A DNA stretch of 5,716 nt. Origin: an uncultured Collinsella sp. Lineage in GTDB: Bacteria > Actinomycetota > Coriobacteriia > Coriobacteriales > Coriobacteriaceae. The first letter of the stretch is position 1. Every line of letters starts with the position of its first letter. Of this stretch, positions 1 to 5,716 are shown one piece after another. The translations under genes and the position numbers were made by a program. Location of the stretch: contig URWS01000114.1 of NCBI GenBank assembly GCA_900551605.1, positions 1-5,716 on the forward strand, written 5' to 3'. The notes under the pieces are model-generated. The model had not been told where the DNA came from, did no database searches, and was given only the letters and a program-made list of their open reading frames with translations.

Positions 1-10
1 GCAATTTAAT

Positions 11-16
11 TGTCAA
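11..16 (-). promoter_or_regulatory. Possible -35 element of a downstream promoter
   Basis: Nine bases past the stop of the PAS regulator the minus strand has a perfect TTGACA followed by AT-rich ATTAAATTGC up to the window edge. A matching -10 would be expected about 17 bases further on, outside the window. A perfect -35 hexamer in a new intergenic region suggests the next leftward gene has its own promoter, but a six-base match alone is weak evidence. Confidence 0.25.
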
Positions 17-24
17 TGAGGCGT

Positions 25-1587
25 CTAGTCGATTCTAATGTATTCCGCCCAAGAGTATTCTGGCAGAAAATCTCCCGAAGGTTCCCTGAGCCCATCGCGA
101 TAGTCGTAGTAGTCACACTCGATCGACTCGGCGACAACGCGACGAGCCCCTCGGTCGCTCTCCACGATATAGCCGATGCCGTTCCTGCTGAGTTCAGACA
201 TAAGGCGCGAAGCGACTTTCCTCGCTCGCGCCCTCGTCGTCTCATCGGGCTCGCACTCCCACAGCATCGCAATGATCTCGCGTGTAGACACAAACGCGCC
301 ACGCTTTTCAATAAGAAGTGCCAAGAGCTCCCTGGCTTTTGCAGAGCGGATATTAACGGCCTTGCCGTCAACGACCAATTGGAACGAACCAAATAGCGTG
401 ACATTGATTTGTTTCTGAGTGGCGACGGCGGAAAGCGGATCTCCCCCAGCATCGGCATGATCGAAACTCAGCCCGATAAAACACTTAGCCCTAGAAATCG
501 AAGCCATCGTAAGCAGAACGGGCCTAACGGAACCATCGCGGAGCAGCAGCGAGAATTTCAATTTCGCCGACCCGATATCGCCCGATTCCGACTCGCCCGA
601 CGTAACCTTTTCGCAAAAATCTTTTGCGGCTGCGACGTCTTCCGGAACCGCATGATCAATTAAGTAATTTGTTGTATCGTCCATGAACATCCGCACGTTG
701 AGCGGCAAATTAATGACATTGTTGTCGCTACGGGCGATATACGTTACGGAGCCCTCGAGTCGATCAACCTCAAACAAATCCTCGGCAAAACTCGAAAAAA
801 GGAGTCTGCCAAACGAGAGCTTATCCTCGCTGTCGCGCTGATGATCGATATCCCCCTCAATCTTGATGCAAAAAAGGCTGTCCTCGACAGATTCCTCAAG
901 CTGAATGCACTCGACCCACAGATCGCATACCTGCGTTTCGCCATCCGCAGATACCAGAGCGCAGGTCTCCATGTCGGAGTACTCCTCCACATGTGCCTTA
1001 TCGATAGCCTTCCTGACCTTGTCGCGATCGGATATCGCAACGAAATCGAGAAGTCCCCCTACACTCGAGCGCGAGTCTTCTATACCGAGCAAACTGGATG
1101 CAACACCACACATGTGCTCCATGTCAACGGCGGCATTTCCATACACTTTAAGGATCGCCATCCGTTCACCCGGAACGGTAGACGCAGATTCCAGTTGCTC
1201 GTCCGGCACCTCGCAGACAACGGAGTAACCGCGTATCACACCATCCTCGCATACGACGGACGCCATGGTGTCAACTACTCGGATGACAGAGCCGTCCTTA
1301 CGAATCAAGCGATATACAACGCTATCGCAGCCTTCGTTTTCGGCTAAACGCTGGGCAAAATCGTCAAAAAGGGCTGTATCGTCGGGATGCACCAGCGCCG
1401 TGTATACCTCACCGGTTAGCTCGGCCAGCTCGGTCTCCTGGTAACCCAGCATCTCGCAGAAATTCTTGCCTGCAAATTCCAGATGCATCGGATCCCCCAG
1501 GCAGCATCGATGATATCCACCCAGGTGATGCATAATGTCGTGCTCGCCACCGGCGGCAATCAATCGATTGTCAGTTTCTTGCTTCAT
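25..1587 (-). CDS. Cytoplasmic multi-PAS sensor with C-terminal winged-helix DNA-binding domain (one-component transcriptional regulator)
   Basis: Predicted 520-residue soluble regulator; ligand and target genes unknown. Region 1 (about residues 19-128) looks like a PAS_3-type fold: FAGKNFCEMLGY near residue 38, VHPDD at 66-70, RKDGS at 96-100. Region 2 (about 140-245) is a more degenerate PAS-like repeat containing ISDRDK and SADGE. Region 3 (about 257-376) repeats the pattern with VPEDV and LRDGSVRP. Residues 394-480 form an OmpR/SARP-type winged helix (VTLFGSFQLVVDG, then SAKARELLALLIEKRG, then the STREIIAMLW recognition region), followed by CDYYDY and a tail ending GDFLPEYSWAEYIRID. That ending resembles, from memory, winged-helix regulators of Firmicutes and Coriobacteriia, so the protein looks complete. 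No membrane segment, receiver, kinase or GGDEF domain is visible. The ATG at 1587 was chosen because a GAAAGGGG ribosome binding site lies 10 bases upstream and PAS homology starts soon after. In-frame starts further upstream (ATG 1635, ATG 1695, TTG 1743) lack such a site. Fifteen cysteines and a lower GC content than addA are unusual. Confidence 0.85.
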   Translation of the reverse strand: MKQETDNRLIAAGGEHDIMHHLGGYHRCCLGDPMHLEFAGKNFCEMLGYQETELAELTGEVYTALVHPDDTALFDDFAQRLAENEGCDSVVYRLIRKDGSVIRVVDTMASVVCEDGVIRGYSVVCEVPDEQLESASTVPGERMAILKVYGNAAVDMEHMCGVASSLLGIEDSRSSVGGLLDFVAISDRDKVRKAIDKAHVEEYSDMETCALVSADGETQVCDLWVECIQLEESVEDSLFCIKIEGDIDHQRDSEDKLSFGRLLFSSFAEDLFEVDRLEGSVTYIARSDNNVINLPLNVRMFMDDTTNYLIDHAVPEDVAAAKDFCEKVTSGESESGDIGSAKLKFSLLLRDGSVRPVLLTMASISRAKCFIGLSFDHADAGGDPLSAVATQKQINVTLFGSFQLVVDGKAVNIRSAKARELLALLIEKRGAFVSTREIIAMLWECEPDETTRARARKVASRLMSELSRNGIGYIVESDRGARRVVAESIECDYYDYRDGLREPSGDFLPEYSWAEYIRID

Positions 1588-1597
1588 GAAATAGCAG

Positions 1598-1605
1598 CCC
1601 CTTTC
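1598..1605 (-). promoter_or_regulatory. Ribosome binding site of the PAS/winged-helix gene
   Basis: The minus strand reads GAAAGGGG, ending 10 bases before the ATG at 1587. It is an imperfect Shine-Dalgarno, but it is the best purine run before any of the possible in-frame starts. It therefore decides the start in favour of the 520-residue form. Confidence 0.6.
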
Positions 1606-1612
1606 ACAAATT

Positions 1613-1643
1613 ACGATAGCGACCGCCCGTTCCATTTGTGCAA
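1613..1643 (-). promoter_or_regulatory. Weak candidate promoter for the PAS/winged-helix gene
   Basis: On the minus strand TTGCAC (1643-1638) is followed after 19 bases by TATCGT (1618-1613), about 25 bases before the start codon. TTGCAC matches only three of six positions of the -35 consensus and TATCGT four of six of the -10, and the spacing is longer than the ideal 17. It is the most plausible sigma-70-like pair in the gap but remains a guess. Read-through from addA is an alternative source of transcript. Confidence 0.2.
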
Positions 1644-1646
1644 AAG

Positions 1647-1664
1647 TGTGACCGCTCCGTGACA
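1647..1664. promoter_or_regulatory. Imperfect palindrome upstream of the PAS regulator, possible operator
   Basis: The minus strand reads TGTCAC-GGAGCG-GTCACA. The outer six bases on each side pair at five of six positions, as TGTnAC facing GTnACA. The same bases can also be read as a direct repeat of GTCAC spaced 11 bases start to start, close to one helical turn, which would suit a winged-helix protein binding direct half-sites. It lies just upstream of the candidate -35, a sensible place for an autoregulatory site. The motif is short enough to arise by chance. Confidence 0.25.
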
Positions 1665-1702
1665 GATGAGGAGGATCCGGCGTAAGAGTATGCATTATTG
1701 AG

Positions 1703-1765
1703 TTGCGGTGAAATAGTTCCTGGTTGGCCCGCCTGGGCAGCAATTCAGGAACTATTCCACCGCAA
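1703..1765. repeat. Long inverted repeat (20-bp arms, one mismatch) between addA and the PAS regulator
   Basis: The arm at 1703-1722 (TTGCGGTGAAATAGTTCCTG) is the reverse complement of the arm at 1746-1765, with a single A/G difference. The 23-base centre contains a further GCCC-GCCT-GGGC mini-hairpin flanked by short TTG/CAA complementarity, so the whole 63 bases can fold into one extended stem. It starts 12 bases past the addA stop. Neither side is followed by a T tract, so it is not a textbook intrinsic terminator. It could still attenuate transcription or protect the addA mRNA 3' end, or be a REP/MITE-like dispersed element. No other copy is visible in this window. Confidence 0.8.
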
Positions 1766-1777
1766 GTTATCTGAGGG

Positions 1778-4700
1778 CTAGAGGTTGTAGGTGACCACCT
1801 GGGGCTCGGCGGATTCGCCAGAGGGGATCGAGTCGACTTGCTCCACGCGGACGAACTTGACCGTTACCGTCTCAAAACCCGCCTTGTGCAGAACGTCCGA
1901 ATAGACGCGCGCCTGCAGGGCATGCTTCTCCAGCAGCTGATCCGGCGTCTCGTCCGGCGTGCCACCCGTCTTGTAGTCGATGACCAGCGCGCGCGACGGA
2001 TCTGCCGGATTCGTTGCCAAGGCATCGATGGCGCCTTCGGCATACGCACCGTAGCGAGCGATGTCCTCGTCCTCGCAACCCAGCGAGAAGAACGGCACTT
2101 CGGCGCGAACGCACGGCCACGCGAGCAGGTCGGCACGGACTGCCGACTTGAGCCAGCGATTCAGGGCAACGTCAAAACGCTCGCGCTGATCCGGCGTCAG
2201 GTGCCACAGGCGCGTCAGCGCATCGGCGCGCTCGGCAGGCAGTTCGTCGGCGCCCATCTCGATCAGCCACTGGCAGGCGGCATGGAACGCCGAACCCAGC
2301 GCCACGGGATTGCCGACAGGCTCAACGGTGGCCACATCCGCATCCGTCATCTCGGAGCCATCCGACTCCGCATCATCGCCGGCCTCGTCCATGGGCACGC
2401 GGGCCTCGGCCGCATGGTCCTCGGCCTCGGCATGCAGCGCCGCGGCAATCGACGAATAACTGTACGAATCGCGCGCCGGATACGGGCAGGTACCCATACG
2501 CACGCCCACGGCCTGGGGATACACAAGCTCAAACGCATCGGGCTCGGGGTCGGCAGGACCGGGCGCGGCTGCGCGAGTACCAGCATCAACAACCTCCGCG
2601 TCCGTATCACCGCGGACAAGCCTGCCCTCGGCATCCAGCGAAGCGTTAGCCTCAAACGTCTGCTCGCCAAAGGTAAAGTTTGCCAGCGAAATAAGCTCGT
2701 AGTCGCCCGGCTGGGAATTGTCGAACACCAAGTGGTCGGCATCGAGCTGCGGCATACCCAGGCCCCGGCCAGGCAAAATGCGGTGCAGCACGTCATAGGT
2801 CAGGTCGGATTCGACGTCGAAAGACGGCGCCGGCACCTTACCGCGGCTCACGGCGACGTCCATCGCCAGAATCACGAGCTCGCGCGCACGCGTCATGGCG
2901 ACGTAGAGCAAGCGGGCCCGCTCCTCGAGCGAGAGCTGCAGGTCGTCGTTGCGCAGGCTCACAAATGCCTCGGCGGGAGAACCCGTTGCACAGACGTCGT
3001 CCATAAGTTCCGGCGAAAGCCACAGCGACGTGCCCTTGCCCTTAAATGCGTGCTCAAACTGCTTTTTGACGTCGTCACCCTTGACGAAGGTCCCATCGGC
3101 GAGCTTAACGCCATCAAAGCGTGCCGGTAGTGCCACAACCTGCGCCCCGCCGTCAACACGCCCCATTTGGGCAGCTCCGGTCGACTTACGTACGCCAAAG
3201 CACTCGGAAACCGCCACGACCGGATACTCCAGGCCCTTGGACGCATGCACCGTCATGATGCGCACCGCGCCGTTGCCCTCCTCGTTGAGCGCGCCCGGCG
3301 CCTCCTTGCCCGCCAAGAAGCGATCGAAGGCGAGCGCAATGGAGCGCGGCGAGTTGCCGAACTCGGCCTCTGCCTCGGCCACGGCATCGAGCGCCTTGAG
3401 CACGTTAGCGGCGATGGCCTTGCCCTCGGGGCCACGCTGCGCCAGGCGCACAAACCAGCCCGAGGCGTTGACCACATCGCGAACGATAGCGGCAAACGAA
3501 TCGCGCCCCACGCGACGGAACGCATAGCGCAGCACCTCGCGGGCGCGCGTCAGCAGCGGCAGATCACGCAGGCCGGGCACATCGCAGTCACTCATAATGC
3601 CCGCATCGATATTGCGGCGCGAGGTCTCCCCCGTCTGGTCGTCGAGCTTGGTCGCCAGCGCCAAGAACTCCTGGGCACCAAGCGCAAACATCGGCGAGGC
3701 CAGCAGGGGCATAAGGCCCTGCGCCGTGTCCGCCGGGTTGGCAAGCGCGCACACCAGTGCGCGAATCGTCTGCACCTCGGCAGCCTGGGCAAAGACCGAA
3801 CCGCCCGCGATGACGCAGTCGAGTCCCTGGTCGCGGAACGCTTGGGCATAGACGTCGGCATTGGTCATACGGCCCAGCAGCAACACCATATCGCCCTGAG
3901 GCTGTTTTTTATCGGCAAGCGCACGGAAACGCTCGGCAATCGCACGAGCTTTCGCCTGCGTTCGCTCCTGGGTGCTGCCGCCGGCAACGAGCAGCGCCTG
4001 GCGGCGCGAAGCCTTTGCCCTGAGCTTGTCTTCGCGCTCATCGCTCGGCTCAAGATCCAAAAAGCCCTGCATAAGGCCACCGGTATCGCCGTCGAAGACA
4101 CGCGCCACGTAGCGCAGGACCTCGTCGTGACTGCGGAAGTTGCGCACGAGCTTGACGAGCTCGCCGGTGGGGGCATCGGATGCGACAGCCGTCTCGGGCG
4201 CAGCAGAGGAGCCCACCTTGCGCTCCTGGCGGCGGAAGACCTCGACCTCGGCACCACGGAAGCGATAGATCGACTGCTGCGCGTCGCCCACCGTGCACAG
4301 CGCACGCTCGCCCGCACCCGTCAGGTAGCGAATCAGATCGACCTGCATCTGGTCGGTGTCCTGGAACTCATCGATCATGACCATCTTAAAACGGCCCTCG
4401 TAGGCGGCTCGGATGGCGGGGTAATCACGCAGCGCCTCGTATGCCATGCGCAGCAGATCGTTATTATCGAGCGCGGACTGGTCGGCCTTGAGCGCGCGGT
4501 ACTCCGCCTCTACGGCACGGGCGAGCCCTGTCAGCGCATCGAGCGCCGGGTCGCCGCAAGCCAGCACAATGTTGACAAACGTGTCGGCAGCTTCTGCCTT
4601 GAGCAGCTCGACGTTCTCCTTAGGGAACATCTTGCTCGCACGCGGCATGCCGCATGACATCATGAGCCGCGCCACATCCGCCATGGTCTTGTCGCTCGCC

Positions 4701-5410
4701 TCGAACGTGTCGATGGCCTCGAGTGCCACCTGCGCCTTCTCGGTCGCGGCCTTGCTCGCGCCGAGCGCCGCACGATAGGCATCAGCCAGGGCCGAGGTAT
4801 CGGAGCAGCCGCGAAGCACGCACACGTCGTCCATACCCCCCGGCAGCTGGCTGGACAGCTCCAGCAGGTCGCGCACCAAGCCCTTGATGGTGGTGCCGCC
4901 GCCAAAGGGACCGCCCTCGCCCGCCATGGGATACCAGGCATAGAGGGCTTTGAGCGAAGCGGCAAGCTCGGGGGCGGCATCGGGCGCCGTCGCACGGCCC
5001 AGCACATGCTCGACAGCCTGGTCCATGAGCTCATCGGTATCGGTGAGCACCGTAAATTCGGGGTCGATGCCCAGCTCCAGCGCATGCGCACGCAGGATGC
5101 GCGAGCACATGCCGTGGATGGTCGAAATCCAGGCGTCGTCAACCGTCAGGGCTTCCTCGTCCATGCCCTCTTCGATAAGCGCACGGCGCACACGGTCGCG
5201 GATCTCGGCCGCGGCGTCCTTGGTAAAGGTAATGGCGAGCACCTGGTCCAGATGTTCAACGAACGGACCGGATTCGGGCGAGAGTGCGTAGACGATGCGG
5301 CGCGTAAGGGTGAAGGTCTTGCCCGAACCAGCGCCCGCCGAGACAAACAGCGGGCGGTCGAGCGTTTTGACGACTTGCAGCTGTTGCGGCATCAAAGTCG
5401 AAAGATCCAT
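1778..5410 (-). CDS. addA: AddA-like subunit of the AddAB (RexAB) double-strand-break helicase-nuclease
   Basis: A 1210-residue UvrD/Rep superfamily 1A helicase fused to a RecB-family nuclease, close to the usual AddA length of about 1200. With AddB it would unwind and degrade broken duplex ends in the cytoplasm and prepare 3' tails for RecA. Helicase motifs in order: Q motif around PQQ (8-10); Walker A SAGAGSGKT (24-32, Lys31); motif Ia ITFTKDAAAEI (60-70); motif II DEFQDT (347-352); motif III GDAQQSIYRFRGA (375-387); motif IV around RNFRS (423-427); motif V MTVHASKGLEYP (719-730); motif VI LLYVAMTRAR (834-843). Nuclease: SYSSI near 985, His1043, Asp1129 in GAIDAL, Asp1145 and Lys1147 in IDYKTG, and Gln1166 and Tyr1170 in QARVY. 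All catalytic positions are present, so both activities should be intact. An acidic, alanine-rich linker (about 990-1033) joins the halves. The ATG starts 3 bases after the addB stop, implying an addB-addA operon with coupled translation, the order found in Bacillus. RecB or PcrA-type assignments fit less well, given the fused nuclease and AddB-like neighbour. Confidence 0.93.
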   Translation of the reverse strand: MDLSTLMPQQLQVVKTLDRPLFVSAGAGSGKTFTLTRRIVYALSPESGPFVEHLDQVLAITFTKDAAAEIRDRVRRALIEEGMDEEALTVDDAWISTIHGMCSRILRAHALELGIDPEFTVLTDTDELMDQAVEHVLGRATAPDAAPELAASLKALYAWYPMAGEGGPFGGGTTIKGLVRDLLELSSQLPGGMDDVCVLRGCSDTSALADAYRAALGASKAATEKAQVALEAIDTFEASDKTMADVARLMMSCGMPRASKMFPKENVELLKAEAADTFVNIVLACGDPALDALTGLARAVEAEYRALKADQSALDNNDLLRMAYEALRDYPAIRAAYEGRFKMVMIDEFQDTDQMQVDLIRYLTGAGERALCTVGDAQQSIYRFRGAEVEVFRRQERKVGSSAAPETAVASDAPTGELVKLVRNFRSHDEVLRYVARVFDGDTGGLMQGFLDLEPSDEREDKLRAKASRRQALLVAGGSTQERTQAKARAIAERFRALADKKQPQGDMVLLLGRMTNADVYAQAFRDQGLDCVIAGGSVFAQAAEVQTIRALVCALANPADTAQGLMPLLASPMFALGAQEFLALATKLDDQTGETSRRNIDAGIMSDCDVPGLRDLPLLTRAREVLRYAFRRVGRDSFAAIVRDVVNASGWFVRLAQRGPEGKAIAANVLKALDAVAEAEAEFGNSPRSIALAFDRFLAGKEAPGALNEEGNGAVRIMTVHASKGLEYPVVAVSECFGVRKSTGAAQMGRVDGGAQVVALPARFDGVKLADGTFVKGDDVKKQFEHAFKGKGTSLWLSPELMDDVCATGSPAEAFVSLRNDDLQLSLEERARLLYVAMTRARELVILAMDVAVSRGKVPAPSFDVESDLTYDVLHRILPGRGLGMPQLDADHLVFDNSQPGDYELISLANFTFGEQTFEANASLDAEGRLVRGDTDAEVVDAGTRAAAPGPADPEPDAFELVYPQAVGVRMGTCPYPARDSYSYSSIAAALHAEAEDHAAEARVPMDEAGDDAESDGSEMTDADVATVEPVGNPVALGSAFHAACQWLIEMGADELPAERADALTRLWHLTPDQRERFDVALNRWLKSAVRADLLAWPCVRAEVPFFSLGCEDEDIARYGAYAEGAIDALATNPADPSRALVIDYKTGGTPDETPDQLLEKHALQARVYSDVLHKAGFETVTVKFVRVEQVDSIPSGESAEPQVVTYNL

Positions 5411-5413
5411 GGT

Positions 5414-5716
5414 CTACACGTCCCTCCTTACAAACGTTCCTTCGTGGTTATACGAGCAGCGCGCATGCGCGGCCTGAGCCGACGTCGGATCGACGGCAGC
5501 CACGACGCCCGCCTCGAGCTCGCGCAGGCGCTCGGCAATTCCGGCCTCCACGCGGTCGAGCAGCGCATCGAAGTCCATGTTGCCGCCCTCGCCCGGGAAG
5601 CCCTTCTTAAGGCCCGGAATACGACCGTCGCCGCGCTCCTCCTCGAGCAGCTCGTCACTCGCGGCGCCGCGCAGCGCCGGCTTGCCGCCCTTGGTCGAAA
5701 AGTAGAGCGCCGCGCG
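5414..5716 (-). CDS. addB: AddB-like subunit of the helicase-nuclease, C-terminal 100 residues (partial, cut by window edge)
   Basis: Only the end of the gene is present; the reading frame is open to the window edge and stops with TAG at 5416-5414. The visible residues begin RAALYFSTKGGKP, like the segment of AddB that follows the nuclease motif. RIPGLKKG and a helix FDALLDRVEAGIAERLRELEAG follow, then VVAAVDPTS and the tail HARCSYNHEGTFVRRDV. The final part aligns with the iron-sulfur staple region of AddB (C-x2-C-x5-C followed by F), but only the middle cysteine remains: His replaces the first and Gly the third. The nuclease catalytic residues and the helicase-like N-terminus lie outside the window and cannot be judged. 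Identification rests on this tail, the position directly upstream of addA and the 3-base gap. Its partner role would be end recognition, possible Chi scanning and nicking of the other strand. Confidence 0.75.
   Translation of the reverse strand, partial: RAALYFSTKGGKPALRGAASDELLEEERGDGRIPGLKKGFPGEGGNMDFDALLDRVEAGIAERLRELEAGVVAAVDPTSAQAAHARCSYNHEGTFVRRDV
5423..5428 (-). promoter_or_regulatory. Ribosome binding site of addA, inside the end of addB
   Basis: The minus strand has a perfect AGGAGG within TAAGGAGGGA, 12 bases before the addA ATG. The spacing is longer than the common 6-9 bases. The site sits in the last codons of addB (Arg-Arg), with the addB stop between it and the addA start, a layout typical of translational coupling. 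It fixes the addA start at 5410. Confidence 0.75.

Noticed and set aside
2..12. Small palindrome CAATTTAATTG at the left edge
   Set aside because: Five-base AT-rich arms are expected by chance and the context is cut off by the window edge.
25..300. PAS regulator as a truncated SARP lacking its TPR-like transcriptional activation domain
   Set aside because: The SARP-like region does stop early, but the ending GDFLPEYSWAEY resembles the natural C-termini of short winged-helix regulators as I remember them. There is no frameshift or decayed coding sequence after the stop.
841..1347. Open frame of 168 codons on the plus strand opposite the PAS gene
   Set aside because: Its complement encodes recognisable PAS sequence in a single intact frame. 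The plus-strand product shows no family resemblance.
1703..1765. Reading the inverted repeat as a standard Rho-independent terminator for addA
   Set aside because: The stem is long and not strongly GC-rich in its arms, and the bases after it on either strand (CTCAATAATG or GTTATCTGAG) contain no T run. A termination role is possible but not supported as a canonical site.
1937..2198. Thirteen-base direct repeat CTGATCCGGCGTC at 1937-1949 and 2186-2198
   Set aside because: Both copies encode the same tetrapeptide TPDQ in frame within addA, so shared codon choice explains them.
2312..2452. Acidic, alanine-rich segment in AddA between the SYSSI motif and the first nuclease histidine
   Set aside because: A variable linker of several dozen residues at this point is normal in AddA proteins, and all nuclease motifs follow intact.
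1838..3130. Open frame of 430 codons on the plus strand opposite addA
   Set aside because: It lies fully antisense to well-conserved helicase-nuclease codons. Its product is Arg/His/Gln-rich and low in complexity, with no domain. Such frames are usual opposite GC-rich genes.
3167..4657. Open frame of 496 codons on the plus strand opposite addA
   Set aside because: Also antisense to conserved helicase motifs II to V, with shadow-like composition (Arg, Ala, His, Leu), no domain and no convincing ribosome binding site.
5428..5658. Alternative minus-strand frame of 76 codons at the right end, product very rich in Arg and Ser
   Set aside because: It is out of frame with the AddB tail, which runs open to the window edge, ends just before addA and matches AddB features such as ALYFSTKGG and the C-Y...F tail.

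Overview
The window is a stretch of high-GC bacterial chromosome in which every supported gene lies on the minus strand, so it reads right to left. Three things suggest an Actinomycetota member, most likely a Collinsella-like Coriobacteriia: the GC-rich addA gene, the strong AGGAGG ribosome binding site, and a cytoplasmic multi-PAS regulator ending in a short winged-helix domain. This placement rests on remembered resemblance, not a search, and is only moderately secure.

Layout from right to left. Positions 5716-5414 hold the last 100 codons of an AddB-like subunit, cut by the window edge. After a 3-base gap, positions 5410-1778 hold a complete 1210-residue AddA-like protein. It has all the UvrD-type helicase motifs and an intact C-terminal PD-(D/E)XK nuclease. 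Positions 1777-1588 are a 190-base intergenic region with a conspicuous 20-bp inverted repeat (one mismatch) just past the addA stop, and possible promoter or operator sequence ahead of the next gene. Positions 1587-25 encode a 520-residue soluble protein with three PAS-like regions and a C-terminal winged-helix DNA-binding domain. The last 24 bases contain a perfect TTGACA on the minus strand that could begin the next promoter, whose -10 would lie outside the window.

The addB-addA pair would form the heterodimeric helicase-nuclease that resects double-strand breaks and loads RecA for homologous recombination. The PAS regulator is best read as a one-component transcription factor. It has no receiver, kinase or membrane segment. 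Nothing in the sequence ties it to DNA repair: it is separated from addA by the hairpin, and sampled lines of it are clearly lower in GC.

I see no convincing new multi-gene system. The points most worth a second look are the inverted repeat at 1703-1765, the apparent loss of iron-sulfur ligands in the AddB tail, and the architecture and cysteine richness of the PAS regulator.
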